33,813 bases of DNA from Bacteroidia bacterium (GCA_025362575.1 JANYIQ010000288.1:1-33813), one strand, 5' to 3'. Shown: positions 1-8,776, counted from the first letter of the stretch. A program made the numbers and translations. The notes: generated from the sequence alone by a model not told the origin.

Positions 1-141
1 ATTTAGTAAGGATGAAGCATTCATTTTACAAAGCTCAAGCTTTGCATATTTGGTTATTTGCTGTTTAAAGTAAACTTTTGAAGAGTAAAGTGTTAGAATG
101 TGTTTCGAACACTAATGATTTAATATCCGCGCTAACTGGTG
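1..141. other. Noncoding stretch with three inverted repeats
   Basis: No convincing gene is seen here. The stretch lies downstream of the minus-strand lipoprotein gene. Positions 29-44 read CAAAGCT-ca-AGCTTTG. Positions 63-75 read GTTTA-aag-TAAAC. Positions 100-112 read GTGTT-tcg-AACAC, the best hairpin of the three. No T-run follows on the minus strand, so I do not call a Rho-independent terminator, although the third hairpin may protect the transcript end. Confidence 0.35.
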
Positions 142-657
142 CTACTTTTTAAATTCCATTCTAAACTTCTTACTTAATGTGTTTTCAATTCTCAACTCGT
201 TTTTGGTTAACTTCATTATTCTCCAGTAACCACTATTTTCAATATAATCAAAAAAGAATGGGACATTATTTGGCGTCTCGAGATATAGTTCCTTGTTTTT
301 ATTATGAAGTTCAATATCTACATCTAATGAATTTAAAACTATGGTGCAAGAACATCCAGAGCTTATGAAATTTTTATTAATGCCTTCCAAAAGCCCGTGA
401 TACTTATTTTTGTTACTTGAACCGCTTATACTTAAAGTAATACTATTTGGGTCATTGTAATTTGAATTATAGATTTGTAACTGTTGAATTGTTGAATCGG
501 CACCGTTGACATAATATCTGTCAAATTTCCATATACCAGGCAAACACTTATGCGGATTAACTCTTTGGCCAAATCCGTTCTCAGAATACTTTTTACAGGT
601 CGTAAAAAACAAAACTGCAGTTAGGCAACAAGAAAATATTTTTATTTTATAGTTCAT
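142..657 (-). CDS. Small putative lipoprotein, lipocalin-like
   Basis: 171 aa. The N-terminus is a lipoprotein-type signal: basic n-region with K4 and K6, hydrophobic stretch 9-19, then LFFTTC with the likely lipidated Cys at 21, followed by KK as often in Bacteroidetes lipoproteins. The mature part has a GIWKFDRYYVNG stretch (about 41-52) and alternating beta-like strands, which resembles small lipocalin-like or META-like domains, but no family can be named firmly. A SGCSC cysteine pair lies near residue 102. It is the last gene of the minus-strand run, 48 bases after the halogenase-like gene, and has its own -7 box at 678-685, so it may be transcribed separately. The role is unknown; the likely location is the periplasmic face of a membrane. 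Confidence 0.7.
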   Translation of the reverse strand: MNYKIKIFSCCLTAVLFFTTCKKYSENGFGQRVNPHKCLPGIWKFDRYYVNGADSTIQQLQIYNSNYNDPNSITLSISGSSNKNKYHGLLEGINKNFISSGCSCTIVLNSLDVDIELHNKNKELYLETPNNVPFFFDYIENSGYWRIMKLTKNELRIENTLSKKFRMEFKK

Positions 658-677
658 GTTTCAAAATCGGTCGGGAG

Positions 678-685
678 CAAAGCTA
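678..685 (-). promoter_or_regulatory. Putative -7 promoter box (TAGCTTTG)
   Basis: On the minus strand this reads TAGCTTTG, an exact match to the Bacteroidetes TAnnTTTG -7 element, 20 bases upstream of the lipoprotein ATG at 657. A TTTG occurs further upstream, but not at the usual spacing for a -33 box. The assignment rests on the -7 match and its position. Confidence 0.35.
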
Positions 686-705
686 TGCAAACAACACCAA
701 ATAGT

Positions 706-2100
706 TTATTGCCCTGCCTTTGAGCTATCTTCCATCAAATGCCCGTATATGCTTTCAAAAGTATAACCGCAGGCCGTAATTGTATTCAGGTCTTCGTGAT
801 GGCGGCTTTTAGTTAAATTTAAAAAACGTTTAAAATTCTTTTCGGTTTTAAGCTGATCAATAAAAATGGTGTACTCTTTGTATTTTGAAAAGAAATCGCC
901 TGCTAAAAGATAATGCAATACTTCGTAAGCACTTTTAAAGCCAATGAATTCTTCGGCGGCATTAAATTCGATCTTAGCAAAATTAAATGTTTCGGGTTCG
1001 TAAAATAACCGGATGAATTTTTCGAGAAGCACATAAGCTCCGTCAATGGTTTGGTAAGCCTCTGCAAGGCTGCCATCCATATCTGCAGGGTTTTTAAATC
1101 CTTTGTCAATTGCCTTTGTTACCAGGTTGGCCGATTCAAAAGCTACATAAATACCACTCGAAAAAATAGGATCCAAAAATGCTCCCGAATCGCCAATCAT
1201 AGCATAATTCTTTCCGTGTTTTTTTTCGTTATAATAAGAGTAATCGCCAATGGTTAAAACATCATGTTCCAACCTCGCCTCTTTAAGAATGGAATCTAAC
1301 GCTTTTGCTTCTTTTACTTCCTGCAAATACAATTCCTTCATCCAGGTTTCAGGATGAGTTGCCGAGAATTTTTTCTTTTGTTCTTTTACATAATCATTAT
1401 TTAAACTAACGCCAATGCTCAAATGATTTGGCCCAACCGGTATAACCCAAAGCCATCCTTTTTTTTCACCGCCAAGGTAAATTATCTTTATAAGGCCTTC
1501 GCTAAGCGGTTGATCATAGGTATTATTTAACCAATGGCAAAAAAAAGCGGTTCTATCCAAGCCTTTAAATACTTTTTTACTCTTAAATTTTCTTCCTAAA
1601 AAAGTTCCATGTCCGCTGGCATCCAATAAAAACTTTCCGGCAAATTGATGTTTGTTTTGCGAACTATCTTCGGTTTCTACATGAACCAAATTATCGGGCG
1701 AGTCTAAAACAACATTCTTTACATTGTGTTCTTCAAGTACTGTTGCACCTTTTTTTTCGGCGTTTCGTAGCAGCGCATCATCAAAAGGTGCTCTTAAGGT
1801 ATGGTACGACATGTGCGCCTCATCATCAATAACATGTTTAAAACACCAAACGGATTGATTCTGCCCTTCATTATCTACAAAATTTACGCCCGGTTTTAAG
1901 GTGGCAAATTTCTTTATTTCATCAAGGGCATCGAGCTCTTTTAGTTTGTAATAACAAAACGGAATTAAGGATTCGCCCACATGATCTCTGGGAAATTTTT
2001 CCTTTTCCAAAACAAGAACCGTTCTATTTTTTTGTCGCAGATAAGTAGCTGCCGAAGAGCCGGCAGGCCCGCCTCCTATTATAATAACGTCGTAAACCAT
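706..2100 (-). CDS. Flavin-dependent halogenase-like FAD oxidoreductase
   Basis: 464 aa. An FAD Rossmann motif GGGPAGSS lies at 9-16. FPRDHVGESLIP (36-47) is the signature seen in phenol/pyrrole-type flavin-dependent halogenases. K69 in LKPGVNF sits where those enzymes carry the catalytic lysine. W216-L-W218-V-I220-P221 matches the WxWxIP motif used to recognise flavin-dependent halogenases. A second FAD motif, IGDSGAFLDPIFSSG, lies near 300. Family knowledge: such enzymes use FADH2 and O2 to make HOCl, which is passed to the lysine and used to halogenate an aromatic substrate. Related WxWxIP proteins without proven halogenation also exist, and geranylgeranyl reductase-like members are similar, so activity is inferred. 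No flavin reductase, carrier protein, NRPS/PKS or flexirubin gene is adjacent, so the substrate cannot be guessed. The ATG start is directly before the Rossmann strand. Confidence 0.8.
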   Translation of the reverse strand: MVYDVIIIGGGPAGSSAATYLRQKNRTVLVLEKEKFPRDHVGESLIPFCYYKLKELDALDEIKKFATLKPGVNFVDNEGQNQSVWCFKHVIDDEAHMSYHTLRAPFDDALLRNAEKKGATVLEEHNVKNVVLDSPDNLVHVETEDSSQNKHQFAGKFLLDASGHGTFLGRKFKSKKVFKGLDRTAFFCHWLNNTYDQPLSEGLIKIIYLGGEKKGWLWVIPVGPNHLSIGVSLNNDYVKEQKKKFSATHPETWMKELYLQEVKEAKALDSILKEARLEHDVLTIGDYSYYNEKKHGKNYAMIGDSGAFLDPIFSSGIYVAFESANLVTKAIDKGFKNPADMDGSLAEAYQTIDGAYVLLEKFIRLFYEPETFNFAKIEFNAAEEFIGFKSAYEVLHYLLAGDFFSKYKEYTIFIDQLKTEKNFKRFLNLTKSRHHEDLNTITACGYTFESIYGHLMEDSSKAGQ

Positions 2101-2172
2101 ATTACTAATTTATAACTTTTTGCCGTCAAAACAAACGCCCAATGTCATTAAATTGCAAGGGAAACAAAGCCT

Positions 2173-2943
2173 CTAGAACTTAACCCCCAGGCCAAAAGAA
2201 AGGTGGTTGCTTGTAATATACAGCGAAGAGGGTGCAAAACTGTCTTTAATATAATAAGGCGAAAAACCCATGCGGTAAGAGAGTTCGGCATAAACACAGC
2301 TTCGGGTATTATTGGGGTTATTTTTTTGAACTCCCAGAGTCATGCTTACAAAAGGATTATTTCGGGCAGTGAATAATGGGTTTTTAAACAGCACGTCAAC
2401 CGATTTTTTTTCAACGATCTCACCATTCTGTTTCACTTTCAACTTTCCTGTAATTAATTCTCTGAAATGATAGCCAAACATCCAATAACCTGACCATACC
2501 GAATTATTTTCACGACTAAATGATAATTTCAACTGAATTGGAAAATCGATCTCGTGAATGTACATGCTATAAGTATAATCGAAACTGCCGGTATACAACT
2601 GAATGCTGTCTTGCTTAAAATAATAAGAATTAAAATTCAAGCCGTGTACAAAATATTCGGCACCAATTAACAAAAACGCATTGTGTTTATTGTTTAAACG
2701 AATTTCCTCTTTTAATGAGAAAAGTCCTGACATTTTCTGTGTTGGGTTTTTCGCATGATGTTGATTGACCTTGTAAAAACTGATCACCGGCGACATGGTG
2801 AAGCGGGTTCTTACTACCGGCGATTTTGGCCTTTTTATTGAAGTGTGAAATGTTTTAGGGGGTTCAGAACCAAAAAGCGAAGCGGTGCAAAAGATCAGGA
2901 TGCACAAACACATTTGTTTTGTTATGGTTCCTATTTCTTTCAA
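2173..2943 (-). CDS. Secreted protein, probable outer-membrane beta-barrel
   Basis: 256 aa if started at the TTG at 2943. That start gives a proper signal peptide: K2 and K9, a hydrophobic stretch CLCILIFCTASLFG, then SEPP. The first ATG, at 2913, would remove all positive charges before the hydrophobic core, so the TTG is preferred. The mature part has repeated amphipathic beta strands with aromatic girdles (FSMxL/YxxYSM-type segments), and the protein ends in LSFGLGVKF with a C-terminal Phe, as outer-membrane barrels do. The codon lies just behind the TGA of the upstream SDR gene (2 bases apart), suggesting translational coupling. No named family was recognised, and ligand or cargo is unknown. 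Confidence 0.6.
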   Translation of the reverse strand: MKEIGTITKQMCLCILIFCTASLFGSEPPKTFHTSIKRPKSPVVRTRFTMSPVISFYKVNQHHAKNPTQKMSGLFSLKEEIRLNNKHNAFLLIGAEYFVHGLNFNSYYFKQDSIQLYTGSFDYTYSMYIHEIDFPIQLKLSFSRENNSVWSGYWMFGYHFRELITGKLKVKQNGEIVEKKSVDVLFKNPLFTARNNPFVSMTLGVQKNNPNNTRSCVYAELSYRMGFSPYYIKDSFAPSSLYITSNHLSFGLGVKF

Positions 2944-2945
2944 GA

Positions 2946-3701
2946 TCAGTTTTTACGTAAAACCGTTGTAGCGTTTGCCTGAATGGTTGGCATGATAATA
3001 ATATCGTTAATGTTCACGTGAGCAGGTCGTGAGGCCATCCAGTAAATGGTATCCGCAATGTCTTCCGCCGTTAAAGGCTGTATGCCCGCATAAACTTTTT
3101 TAGCACGATCTTCATCACCATCAAAACGCACCACACTGAATTCTGTTTCTACCATACCCGGATTAACTGCCGAAACTCTAATGCCGTGTGGCAACAAGTC
3201 TATGCGCATGCCCTTATTCAAAGCATCAACCGCATGTTTACTTGCGCAATACACATTGCCGTTTGCATAAGCTTCTTTACCTGCAATTGAACCCACATTA
3301 ATAATATGCCCCCTCTTATTTTTGATCATCAAATTACTTATCTCACGCGTAATATATAAAAGGCCTTTGATGTTTGTATCTATCATCCGTTCCCAGTGAT
3401 CAAGGTTGCCATCTTGTATTGGTGATAAGCCGGCGGCAAGGCCTGCATTATTAACCAGAACATCAATATGAGTGAACGCTTCTGGCAATGCCTTAATTGC
3501 CTTCTCAACTTCTTTTTGTTCGCGGATGTCAAAACAAAGTGAGAGCACTTTTACTTTATATGTTTTTTCGAGATGCTTTTGAAATTCATCAAGTCGTTCT
3601 TGCCGGCGACCTGTAATTACTACATCGTATCCGTTTCTTGCAAATAATTCTGCCGTGCTTTTACCAATGCCAGAAGTGGCGCCTGTAACCAATGCTATCA
3701 T
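2946..3701 (-). CDS. Short-chain dehydrogenase/reductase, YdfG-like
   Basis: 251 aa, classical SDR length. Cofactor motif TGATSGIG is at 6-13, with NNAG at 84-87. The catalytic set is N110, S138, Y151 and K155 (YCASK), all intact. GRRQERL at 31-37 places arginines after the second strand, which favours NADP(H). The pattern resembles the YdfG / serine-3-hydroxy acid dehydrogenase group, which oxidises L-allo-threonine, L-serine or 3-hydroxy acids and also reduces malonic semialdehyde. Substrate assignment is by family only. The gene lies five bases after the end of the amino-acid permease gene and directly before the barrel gene. Co-transcription with the permease is plausible and would fit an amino-acid-related substrate, but this is inference. 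Confidence 0.88.
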   Translation of the reverse strand: MIALVTGATSGIGKSTAELFARNGYDVVITGRRQERLDEFQKHLEKTYKVKVLSLCFDIREQKEVEKAIKALPEAFTHIDVLVNNAGLAAGLSPIQDGNLDHWERMIDTNIKGLLYITREISNLMIKNKRGHIINVGSIAGKEAYANGNVYCASKHAVDALNKGMRIDLLPHGIRVSAVNPGMVETEFSVVRFDGDEDRAKKVYAGIQPLTAEDIADTIYWMASRPAHVNINDIIIMPTIQANATTVLRKN

Positions 3702-3706
3702 AAAAA

Positions 3707-5335
3707 CTATTGTATATTTAATTTACTTTTTCGGTAACCATACATAAAATAAACTACCAAGCCTATTGCCAGCCACACACCAAACATTAACCAATTGGTC
3801 CAGCCCATACCTGTTAACAAATAGCAACACGACAATAAACCCAATACAGGGATCAAAGAATAGTTTTTAATAAAAGATAAAATAGCTATGATCACCCATA
3901 CTAAATAAAACACCAGCATCGGAAAGTTGAAAGAGCCATCATCGTTTACGATCATGCTGGCATGCTTGGCGAAAATAATGATCAGGGATACAATTGTGAT
4001 TGCGGGAACAATGTATTTTGCATTGACATAAGGCATTTTGAATTTACCTTTTTCTTTGGCATTCATGTTTCGCGGTAAAATTAAAACTCCACCACATACT
4101 AATACAAAGGCAAACAAGGTTCCAATACTTGTAAAATCCAACACAAATTTTGGGGTTACAAAAAAGATGGGAATACCAACTACTAAACCCGTAACTAAAG
4201 TTGAGAACGCCGGTGTTTTATATTTAGGATGGATCTCAGCAAATTTCTTCGGTAATAATCCATCTCTGCTCATGCTCATCCAAATGCGCGGTTGTCCCAT
4301 TTGAAAAACCAGGATCACGCTTGTCATTGCCACCACAGCTGCGATAGATACAATGAACAACATCCATTTAATTCCTTTTAAAGCAAATACCTCTGCTAAT
4401 GGATCAGATACATTTAAAGCCGTGTAAGACACCATGCCGGTTAATACTAAAGCAAGAATGATAAATACGATCGTACAAATAATTAAAGAATAGATCATGC
4501 CGCGAGGCAGATCACGTTGCGGATCTTTGCTTTCTTCTGCTAAAGTAGATACGGCATCAAAACCGATATAAGCAAAGAATACTCCGGATACGCCTGCCAT
4601 TACACCACTAAATTGATTTGGCATGAATGGTGTCCAGTTATCAATATCTACGTAAGAAGCGCCCACAATAATTACTAATAAAATAATGGCAAGCTTGATC
4701 ACTACCATCATGTTACTCGCATTACGGGATTCTTTTGTACCCACATACACTAACCAGGTTACCAGTATATTTATCATGATGGCCGGTAGGTCAATTATAA
4801 ATCTTAGGCCCGCTATAATTGGCGCAGTATTCCAGGCGTTGCTTAACTTCCCTTCAGTACCATCTAAAAATGCCTGATGTGCATCCGAATAATTATTCGT
4901 TAGCCATGCAGGAATATGTAAGCCACAACTTTCAATAAGGTTTACAAAATAACCACTCCATGAAAAAGCCACATAAATATTTCCGATAGAATATTCCATT
5001 AATAATGCCCACCCAATGATCCATGCGGCTAATTCGCCAAACGACACATAAGCATAAGTGTAAGCACTACCTGATGCCGGAACGCGAGTAGCAAAATCAG
5101 CATAACACATGGCAGTAAAGCCACAGGCAACAGCGCAAATAATAAATAAAAAGATCACAGCTGGTCCACCCGAAAAGCATGCTGAACCAATACTACTGAA
5201 ACTTCCTGCACCAATAATTGCAGCAATTCCAAAAAAAGTAAGGTCGCGCACGGTTAAAACTTTGTGCATGGCTTCATGCGCAGGAGCTTCTTCGCTGTTA
5301 ATTTGGTGCACCGATTTTTTCCTAAAAACTTTCAT
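3707..5335 (-). CDS. APC-superfamily amino-acid permease, CAT-type
   Basis: 542 aa with roughly 12-14 hydrophobic segments. The first membrane helix carries the APC hallmark FFGIAAIIGAGSFSS, followed by AMCYADFATRVPASGSAYTYAY (split here: AMCYADFATR then VPASGSAYTY) and GELAAWIIGWALLMEYS. These are signatures of the cationic amino acid transporter (CAT) branch. FDAVSTLAEESKDPQRDLP around 270 is the conserved helix-6/loop region. Expected role: proton- or gradient-driven uptake or exchange of amino acids at the inner membrane. Specificity (cationic versus neutral) cannot be read from the sequence. The ATG start follows a clear N-terminal cytoplasmic segment. Five bases separate it from the SDR gene downstream. 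Confidence 0.88.
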   Translation of the reverse strand: MKVFRKKSVHQINSEEAPAHEAMHKVLTVRDLTFFGIAAIIGAGSFSSIGSACFSGGPAVIFLFIICAVACGFTAMCYADFATRVPASGSAYTYAYVSFGELAAWIIGWALLMEYSIGNIYVAFSWSGYFVNLIESCGLHIPAWLTNNYSDAHQAFLDGTEGKLSNAWNTAPIIAGLRFIIDLPAIMINILVTWLVYVGTKESRNASNMMVVIKLAIILLVIIVGASYVDIDNWTPFMPNQFSGVMAGVSGVFFAYIGFDAVSTLAEESKDPQRDLPRGMIYSLIICTIVFIILALVLTGMVSYTALNVSDPLAEVFALKGIKWMLFIVSIAAVVAMTSVILVFQMGQPRIWMSMSRDGLLPKKFAEIHPKYKTPAFSTLVTGLVVGIPIFFVTPKFVLDFTSIGTLFAFVLVCGGVLILPRNMNAKEKGKFKMPYVNAKYIVPAITIVSLIIIFAKHASMIVNDDGSFNFPMLVFYLVWVIIAILSFIKNYSLIPVLGLLSCCYLLTGMGWTNWLMFGVWLAIGLVVYFMYGYRKSKLNIQ

Positions 5336-5355
5336 TATAAAGCTCTAATTTAAAA

Positions 5356-6900
5356 TTAATTTTTGGTGTTTTTAAGGAATTTATTGAGTTTTTCAATTGG
5401 CCTGAAATCCAGGCTCAGCAAGGTACTCATGAAGATGAACGGAATGATCAAGGCCCGGTAACGTTCAATGGCTCCAATATTTGGAGAGGTGACCCCGATC
5501 ACAAGCAAAACACAAAATGCGATGCTCAAAAAATAAAGACACCACAGGCCATTTTTGCGGTCTTTAAAGGAATTGAAAGCAAGAATTAAAAGTGAGATCA
5601 ATATCATTAGATTTTCGAAAGAGTCGATCATGTCAAGTGCATTTCTGGCATCATAGAAAAATGGCTTAAATAATGTTATGTATAACGAATATGGTAATAT
5701 TTTTATGAAAGTAGAAGTGCTATTGTTTATGGCGGGTACTTCGAACGTTGAATTGGCTTTACTGAAATAATAATATAAAACATAACTCGTTGTGGTATCA
5801 ACATTGTTTTGACAGTACAAAGTATCTTTTTCATGCATTGGATCGCAATATAAATAAGAAGCCCCCAAACTTATTTTAGCGGTAGGTCGTGCAATACTTG
5901 AATCAATGGTTACGGTTTTAAAATCATAAGGTAGTCTAAGGAATTTAGAACTGTCTAAAGCCAATAAAAATATTCCGCCGCGTGAAACGTCAATAAAATT
6001 CTTTTGCCGGTCGGAGATTACCTCCACGGGGCTTTTGCTAAAAAAGATCTTTAAGGCAAAGCTTGATACAAAAACCATGACCACAATGGAAGTAAGATAA
6101 ACTATCGCATTATGTTTTATGCTTTTAAAAACAAATACAATTCCAAAAAACAAAACCGTAAATACCAATAAAGGAATAAGTAAATAGGTTTTGAACATGA
6201 AACTAAAAACAACACTTAAGAAAAGCATTAAAATATTTTTCGTTCCGTAACGCTTATCACTCAAAACCCGTTTTAAAGAGATCAAAAGCATGCCCATTAA
6301 AAATAAAGCCGGGCCTTCTTTGAATAGTCCGGAGGTCCAAAACCAAATGCCCGGAAAGGCCAACCAGACAAAAAAGAGAGCTATTTCTTTTTTTGGAAAT
6401 AAAAAGGCAAAGGTTTTGTAGATCCAGTTAATACCTAAAAAAGCCATTAAACTACTGATGAGGGCATGAACAAAATAATTACCGAAAGAAATGAAGTGAA
6501 TGAGCACATTCAATCTTACGATCAAACGATTATCGTTATAAATAAGTTCTTCGGGATTTTTATCCCATATTCCGGTAAGATGAAGGTACTTTTGAAACAA
6601 TTCTGTATTAGCAGATTCATCAGCTACACCAAGCATCAATTTTACGAATTCAGAAAAATTCCATTTTGATACAGAGTAAATAACTTTTGAATCTTCAAAA
6701 AAATGATAAGTATCTGAATAATAAATTCCTCCATAAAATCGCTGATAAACTACATAAAATACGGTGATGCCGGAAACCTTGAACAAAAAAGCAAGTAAGT
6801 AAAATTTATTATTTAACACCTCATCTTTTAAAACGCCGAAGAAGCTCGTCTTGTAGATCACAAAACAAAAGAGCACTAAATATATTGCCGAAATGATCAA
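5356..6900 (-). CDS. Polytopic membrane protein of unknown function
   Basis: 514 aa with about ten or more hydrophobic segments and a soluble-looking stretch around 290-390 that is rich in polar residues and contains a CDPMHEKDTLYC cysteine pair. The general look (short loops, YYSDTYHFFEDS after the second helix, aromatic-rich helices) resembles polysaccharide-assembly membrane proteins of EpsG/Wzy or GT39 type, but no diagnostic motif is present, so I do not name it. The start is a TTG at 6898-6900 that overlaps the TGA of the GNAT gene (TTGA). The next in-frame ATG is about 88 codons in and would remove two helices, so the TTG is well supported. It sits between the permease and acetyltransferase genes in a tight minus-strand run. 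Confidence 0.65.
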   Translation of the reverse strand: MIISAIYLVLFCFVIYKTSFFGVLKDEVLNNKFYLLAFLFKVSGITVFYVVYQRFYGGIYYSDTYHFFEDSKVIYSVSKWNFSEFVKLMLGVADESANTELFQKYLHLTGIWDKNPEELIYNDNRLIVRLNVLIHFISFGNYFVHALISSLMAFLGINWIYKTFAFLFPKKEIALFFVWLAFPGIWFWTSGLFKEGPALFLMGMLLISLKRVLSDKRYGTKNILMLFLSVVFSFMFKTYLLIPLLVFTVLFFGIVFVFKSIKHNAIVYLTSIVVMVFVSSFALKIFFSKSPVEVISDRQKNFIDVSRGGIFLLALDSSKFLRLPYDFKTVTIDSSIARPTAKISLGASYLYCDPMHEKDTLYCQNNVDTTTSYVLYYYFSKANSTFEVPAINNSTSTFIKILPYSLYITLFKPFFYDARNALDMIDSFENLMILISLLILAFNSFKDRKNGLWCLYFLSIAFCVLLVIGVTSPNIGAIERYRALIIPFIFMSTLLSLDFRPIEKLNKFLKNTKN

Positions 6901-7343
6901 GCGTTATTATAATTTTCAAAAGGTTTTATTTCCATAAAACGTTCAGGTGTTGCCAATGCTTTGAAGCCAAATTTTTCATATAAGGAATGAGCATCCTTTG
7001 TAGCCAGCATGAACCGTCGTAAGCCCTTTAAAGCCTTATGATCCATGATAAATTTCATCAGTACTTTTGAAACACCTTTGCCTCTATACTCCTCTAACAC
7101 GAATACATCTGCAAGGTATCCGAAACTTGCATTATCGGTGATCACTCTGGCAAATGCAATTTGTTTATTTGCCCTATAAGCGCCAAAACAAAAACTTCCT
7201 TCAATGCTTCTTTTTACCAATTCTTTTGAAATGCCTTTAGCCCAATAGCTTTCCTTGCTCAAATAATTATGAATAACATCTAATTGCAGCAGATCTTTAT
7301 TGTCTGAATACAAAACATCTTTCACTATTTTCTCGATCTCCAT
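6897..7343 (-). CDS. GNAT-family N-acetyltransferase
   Basis: 148 aa, the usual size of a single-domain GNAT. The acetyl-CoA pyrophosphate-binding motif is EEYRGKGVSKVLMKF (roughly 83-97, the R-x-x-G-x-G/A pattern), preceded by the strand FGYLADVFVL. The C-terminus, ATKDAHSLYEKFGF, is the conserved beta6/alpha4 region with the Tyr often used as general acid. Acceptor unknown: GNATs of this kind modify small amines, peptides or protein N-termini. The stop codon overlaps the start of the downstream membrane-protein gene, and one base separates it from the PD40 gene upstream, so it is almost certainly translated within an operon. Confidence 0.85.
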   Translation of the reverse strand: MEIEKIVKDVLYSDNKDLLQLDVIHNYLSKESYWAKGISKELVKRSIEGSFCFGAYRANKQIAFARVITDNASFGYLADVFVLEEYRGKGVSKVLMKFIMDHKALKGLRRFMLATKDAHSLYEKFGFKALATPERFMEIKPFENYNNA

Positions 7344-7344
7344 T

Positions 7345-8205
7345 TTAATTATTATCTACAATAACAACGAATTTTGTTTTGGAGTCAAAAATAAAGCGTG
7401 TTATTTTCTTAATTCCTGCAGGTGAAAAGTCAAATAGAAGCGTCCAGGCTTTTAGCTTATCATCAAACACAAATAATTGAGCGCCCTCCGATTTGATCAA
7501 TCCTAGTTCGGGATGCCAAATAAAATCTTCGCCTGTACTTTTGTGTACCGCGTATTCATCACTACGTTTTAAAAGGGTATTATAAATACGATATTGAATT
7601 TGGGAACTGTCTTTTATACCGTAAATAAATTTATTGCCATTTATTTTTTTGAAAGCGCGGGTTGGACTGTTACAAAGCCATTTATCTTCTTTACTCAGAT
7701 CGTTATACATTCGCAATGAATGCGGAGCAGTTAATTTATAATACAATAACGTATCGTTACTCAGCCAGGTTGAATAACCAATGGAATCAATTCCGGTATT
7801 ATAACACCTCTTTAAAGTTCCATCTAAGCTATAAAGCCAGAGGCGCTGTGTTGAATCTGCTTCAACTACCACGCAAGAAAAACCTTTTTGATCTGGTGTG
7901 TAAATGGGCGAATACTCGCTTTCTTTTGTTTTAGTAAGTTGAGTGGCTGTTTCTTTAGCGAGATCGTACTTATAAATATCTGCCTGATTATCTTCACGAA
8001 TACTTACGTAAAGAATGCTTTTATTGTCGGGCGTAATAAAAGGTTGGTTGTCGTAACCCTTTCTGCCGGTAATATTCTTCCCTTCACCTAATTTCAATTG
8101 CTTTTTTTCAGTTTTAATTTTGAACAGCCATAGATCGGTCTCCGGTAATTGCGCGTTCATTACAAAGCCCGCTAATAAGAAAATAAAACCATTAAGACAC
8201 CTCAT
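7345..8205 (-). CDS. Periplasmic PD40/TolB-like beta-propeller protein
   Basis: 286 aa. Signal peptide: MRCLNGFIFLLAGFVMNAQ, cleavage after AQ. The mature part has WD40-like PD40 repeats: DNQPFITPDNKSILYVS (about 52-68) and SEYSPIYTPDQKGFSCVV (split: SEYSPIYTPD, QKGFSCVV) are typical blades, with further weaker ones such as YSTWLSNDTLLYY. Proteins of this type are usually periplasmic interaction or scaffold modules related to TolB; no catalytic domain is appended. It overlaps the PAP2 phosphatase gene upstream by 14 bases and abuts the GNAT gene downstream. Whether it works on lipids or envelope with its neighbours is a guess. Confidence 0.75.
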   Translation of the reverse strand: MRCLNGFIFLLAGFVMNAQLPETDLWLFKIKTEKKQLKLGEGKNITGRKGYDNQPFITPDNKSILYVSIREDNQADIYKYDLAKETATQLTKTKESEYSPIYTPDQKGFSCVVVEADSTQRLWLYSLDGTLKRCYNTGIDSIGYSTWLSNDTLLYYKLTAPHSLRMYNDLSKEDKWLCNSPTRAFKKINGNKFIYGIKDSSQIQYRIYNTLLKRSDEYAVHKSTGEDFIWHPELGLIKSEGAQLFVFDDKLKAWTLLFDFSPAGIKKITRFIFDSKTKFVVIVDNN

Positions 8206-8770
8206 AATTCATTTTATTAGCAGCCAATACAAACAGCTTGTAAATTAAATACCCAAAAAGAATTCCATCTAAAGCCCCAAAGAAAATATCGCTGGGATAA
8301 TGTACTCCTAAATAAATACGACTATAACCAACAATTATAGGCCACAGAAAAATTAAGCGGCGCTGATTCTTTTTCCACCAGCCTAAGATCAAAAATAAAA
8401 ATGTTGCCACTCCGAAAGTGTTAGCGGCATGCCCTGAAAAAAAACCAAATTGCCCGCCGTGGTAATCGTGCAGGGTGTGTACTTTGTTTTTTATTTCTGT
8501 ATTATGACTGGGCCGATATCGCTGCACCGTATGTTTAACAAGACGAGAGGATTGATCACAGCAAAGAATGGTTAAGGCAATGCAGATAAGTGCTGAGACA
8601 AAATATTTTGCCTTTTTAATGTGGAAGATATTCCAGACTAAAAAAATAAAAAACGGTGCAAAGATCAAGCCGCCGGAAGCCATCCAAAAAAAATCATCGA
8701 ATATGGGCGCATGCTTTTCATTTATAAAAAAGAACAGCGCTGTGTCTATATTTTTTAACGATTCTATCAA
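8192..8770 (-). CDS. PAP2-superfamily membrane phosphatase
   Basis: 192 aa, five to six membrane helices. All three acid-phosphatase motifs are visible: KHTVQRYRP (K-x6-RP), FFSGHAANTF (the SGH motif with the catalytic His), and SRIYLGVHYPSD (SR-x5-H-x3-D). The family hydrolyses phosphate from lipid phosphates such as undecaprenyl pyrophosphate, phosphatidic acid or phosphatidylglycerophosphate at the outer face of the inner membrane; a role in undecaprenyl-PP recycling or lipid A dephosphorylation is possible. The start is a TTG at 8768-8770, chosen because ESLKNIDTALFFFINEKH before the first ATG (codon 30) is the normal N-terminal part of this family. It begins six bases after rnr ends. Confidence 0.9.
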   Translation of the reverse strand: MIESLKNIDTALFFFINEKHAPIFDDFFWMASGGLIFAPFFIFLVWNIFHIKKAKYFVSALICIALTILCCDQSSRLVKHTVQRYRPSHNTEIKNKVHTLHDYHGGQFGFFSGHAANTFGVATFLFLILGWWKKNQRRLIFLWPIIVGYSRIYLGVHYPSDIFFGALDGILFGYLIYKLFVLAANKMNYEVS

Positions 8771-8776
8771 GAGTTT

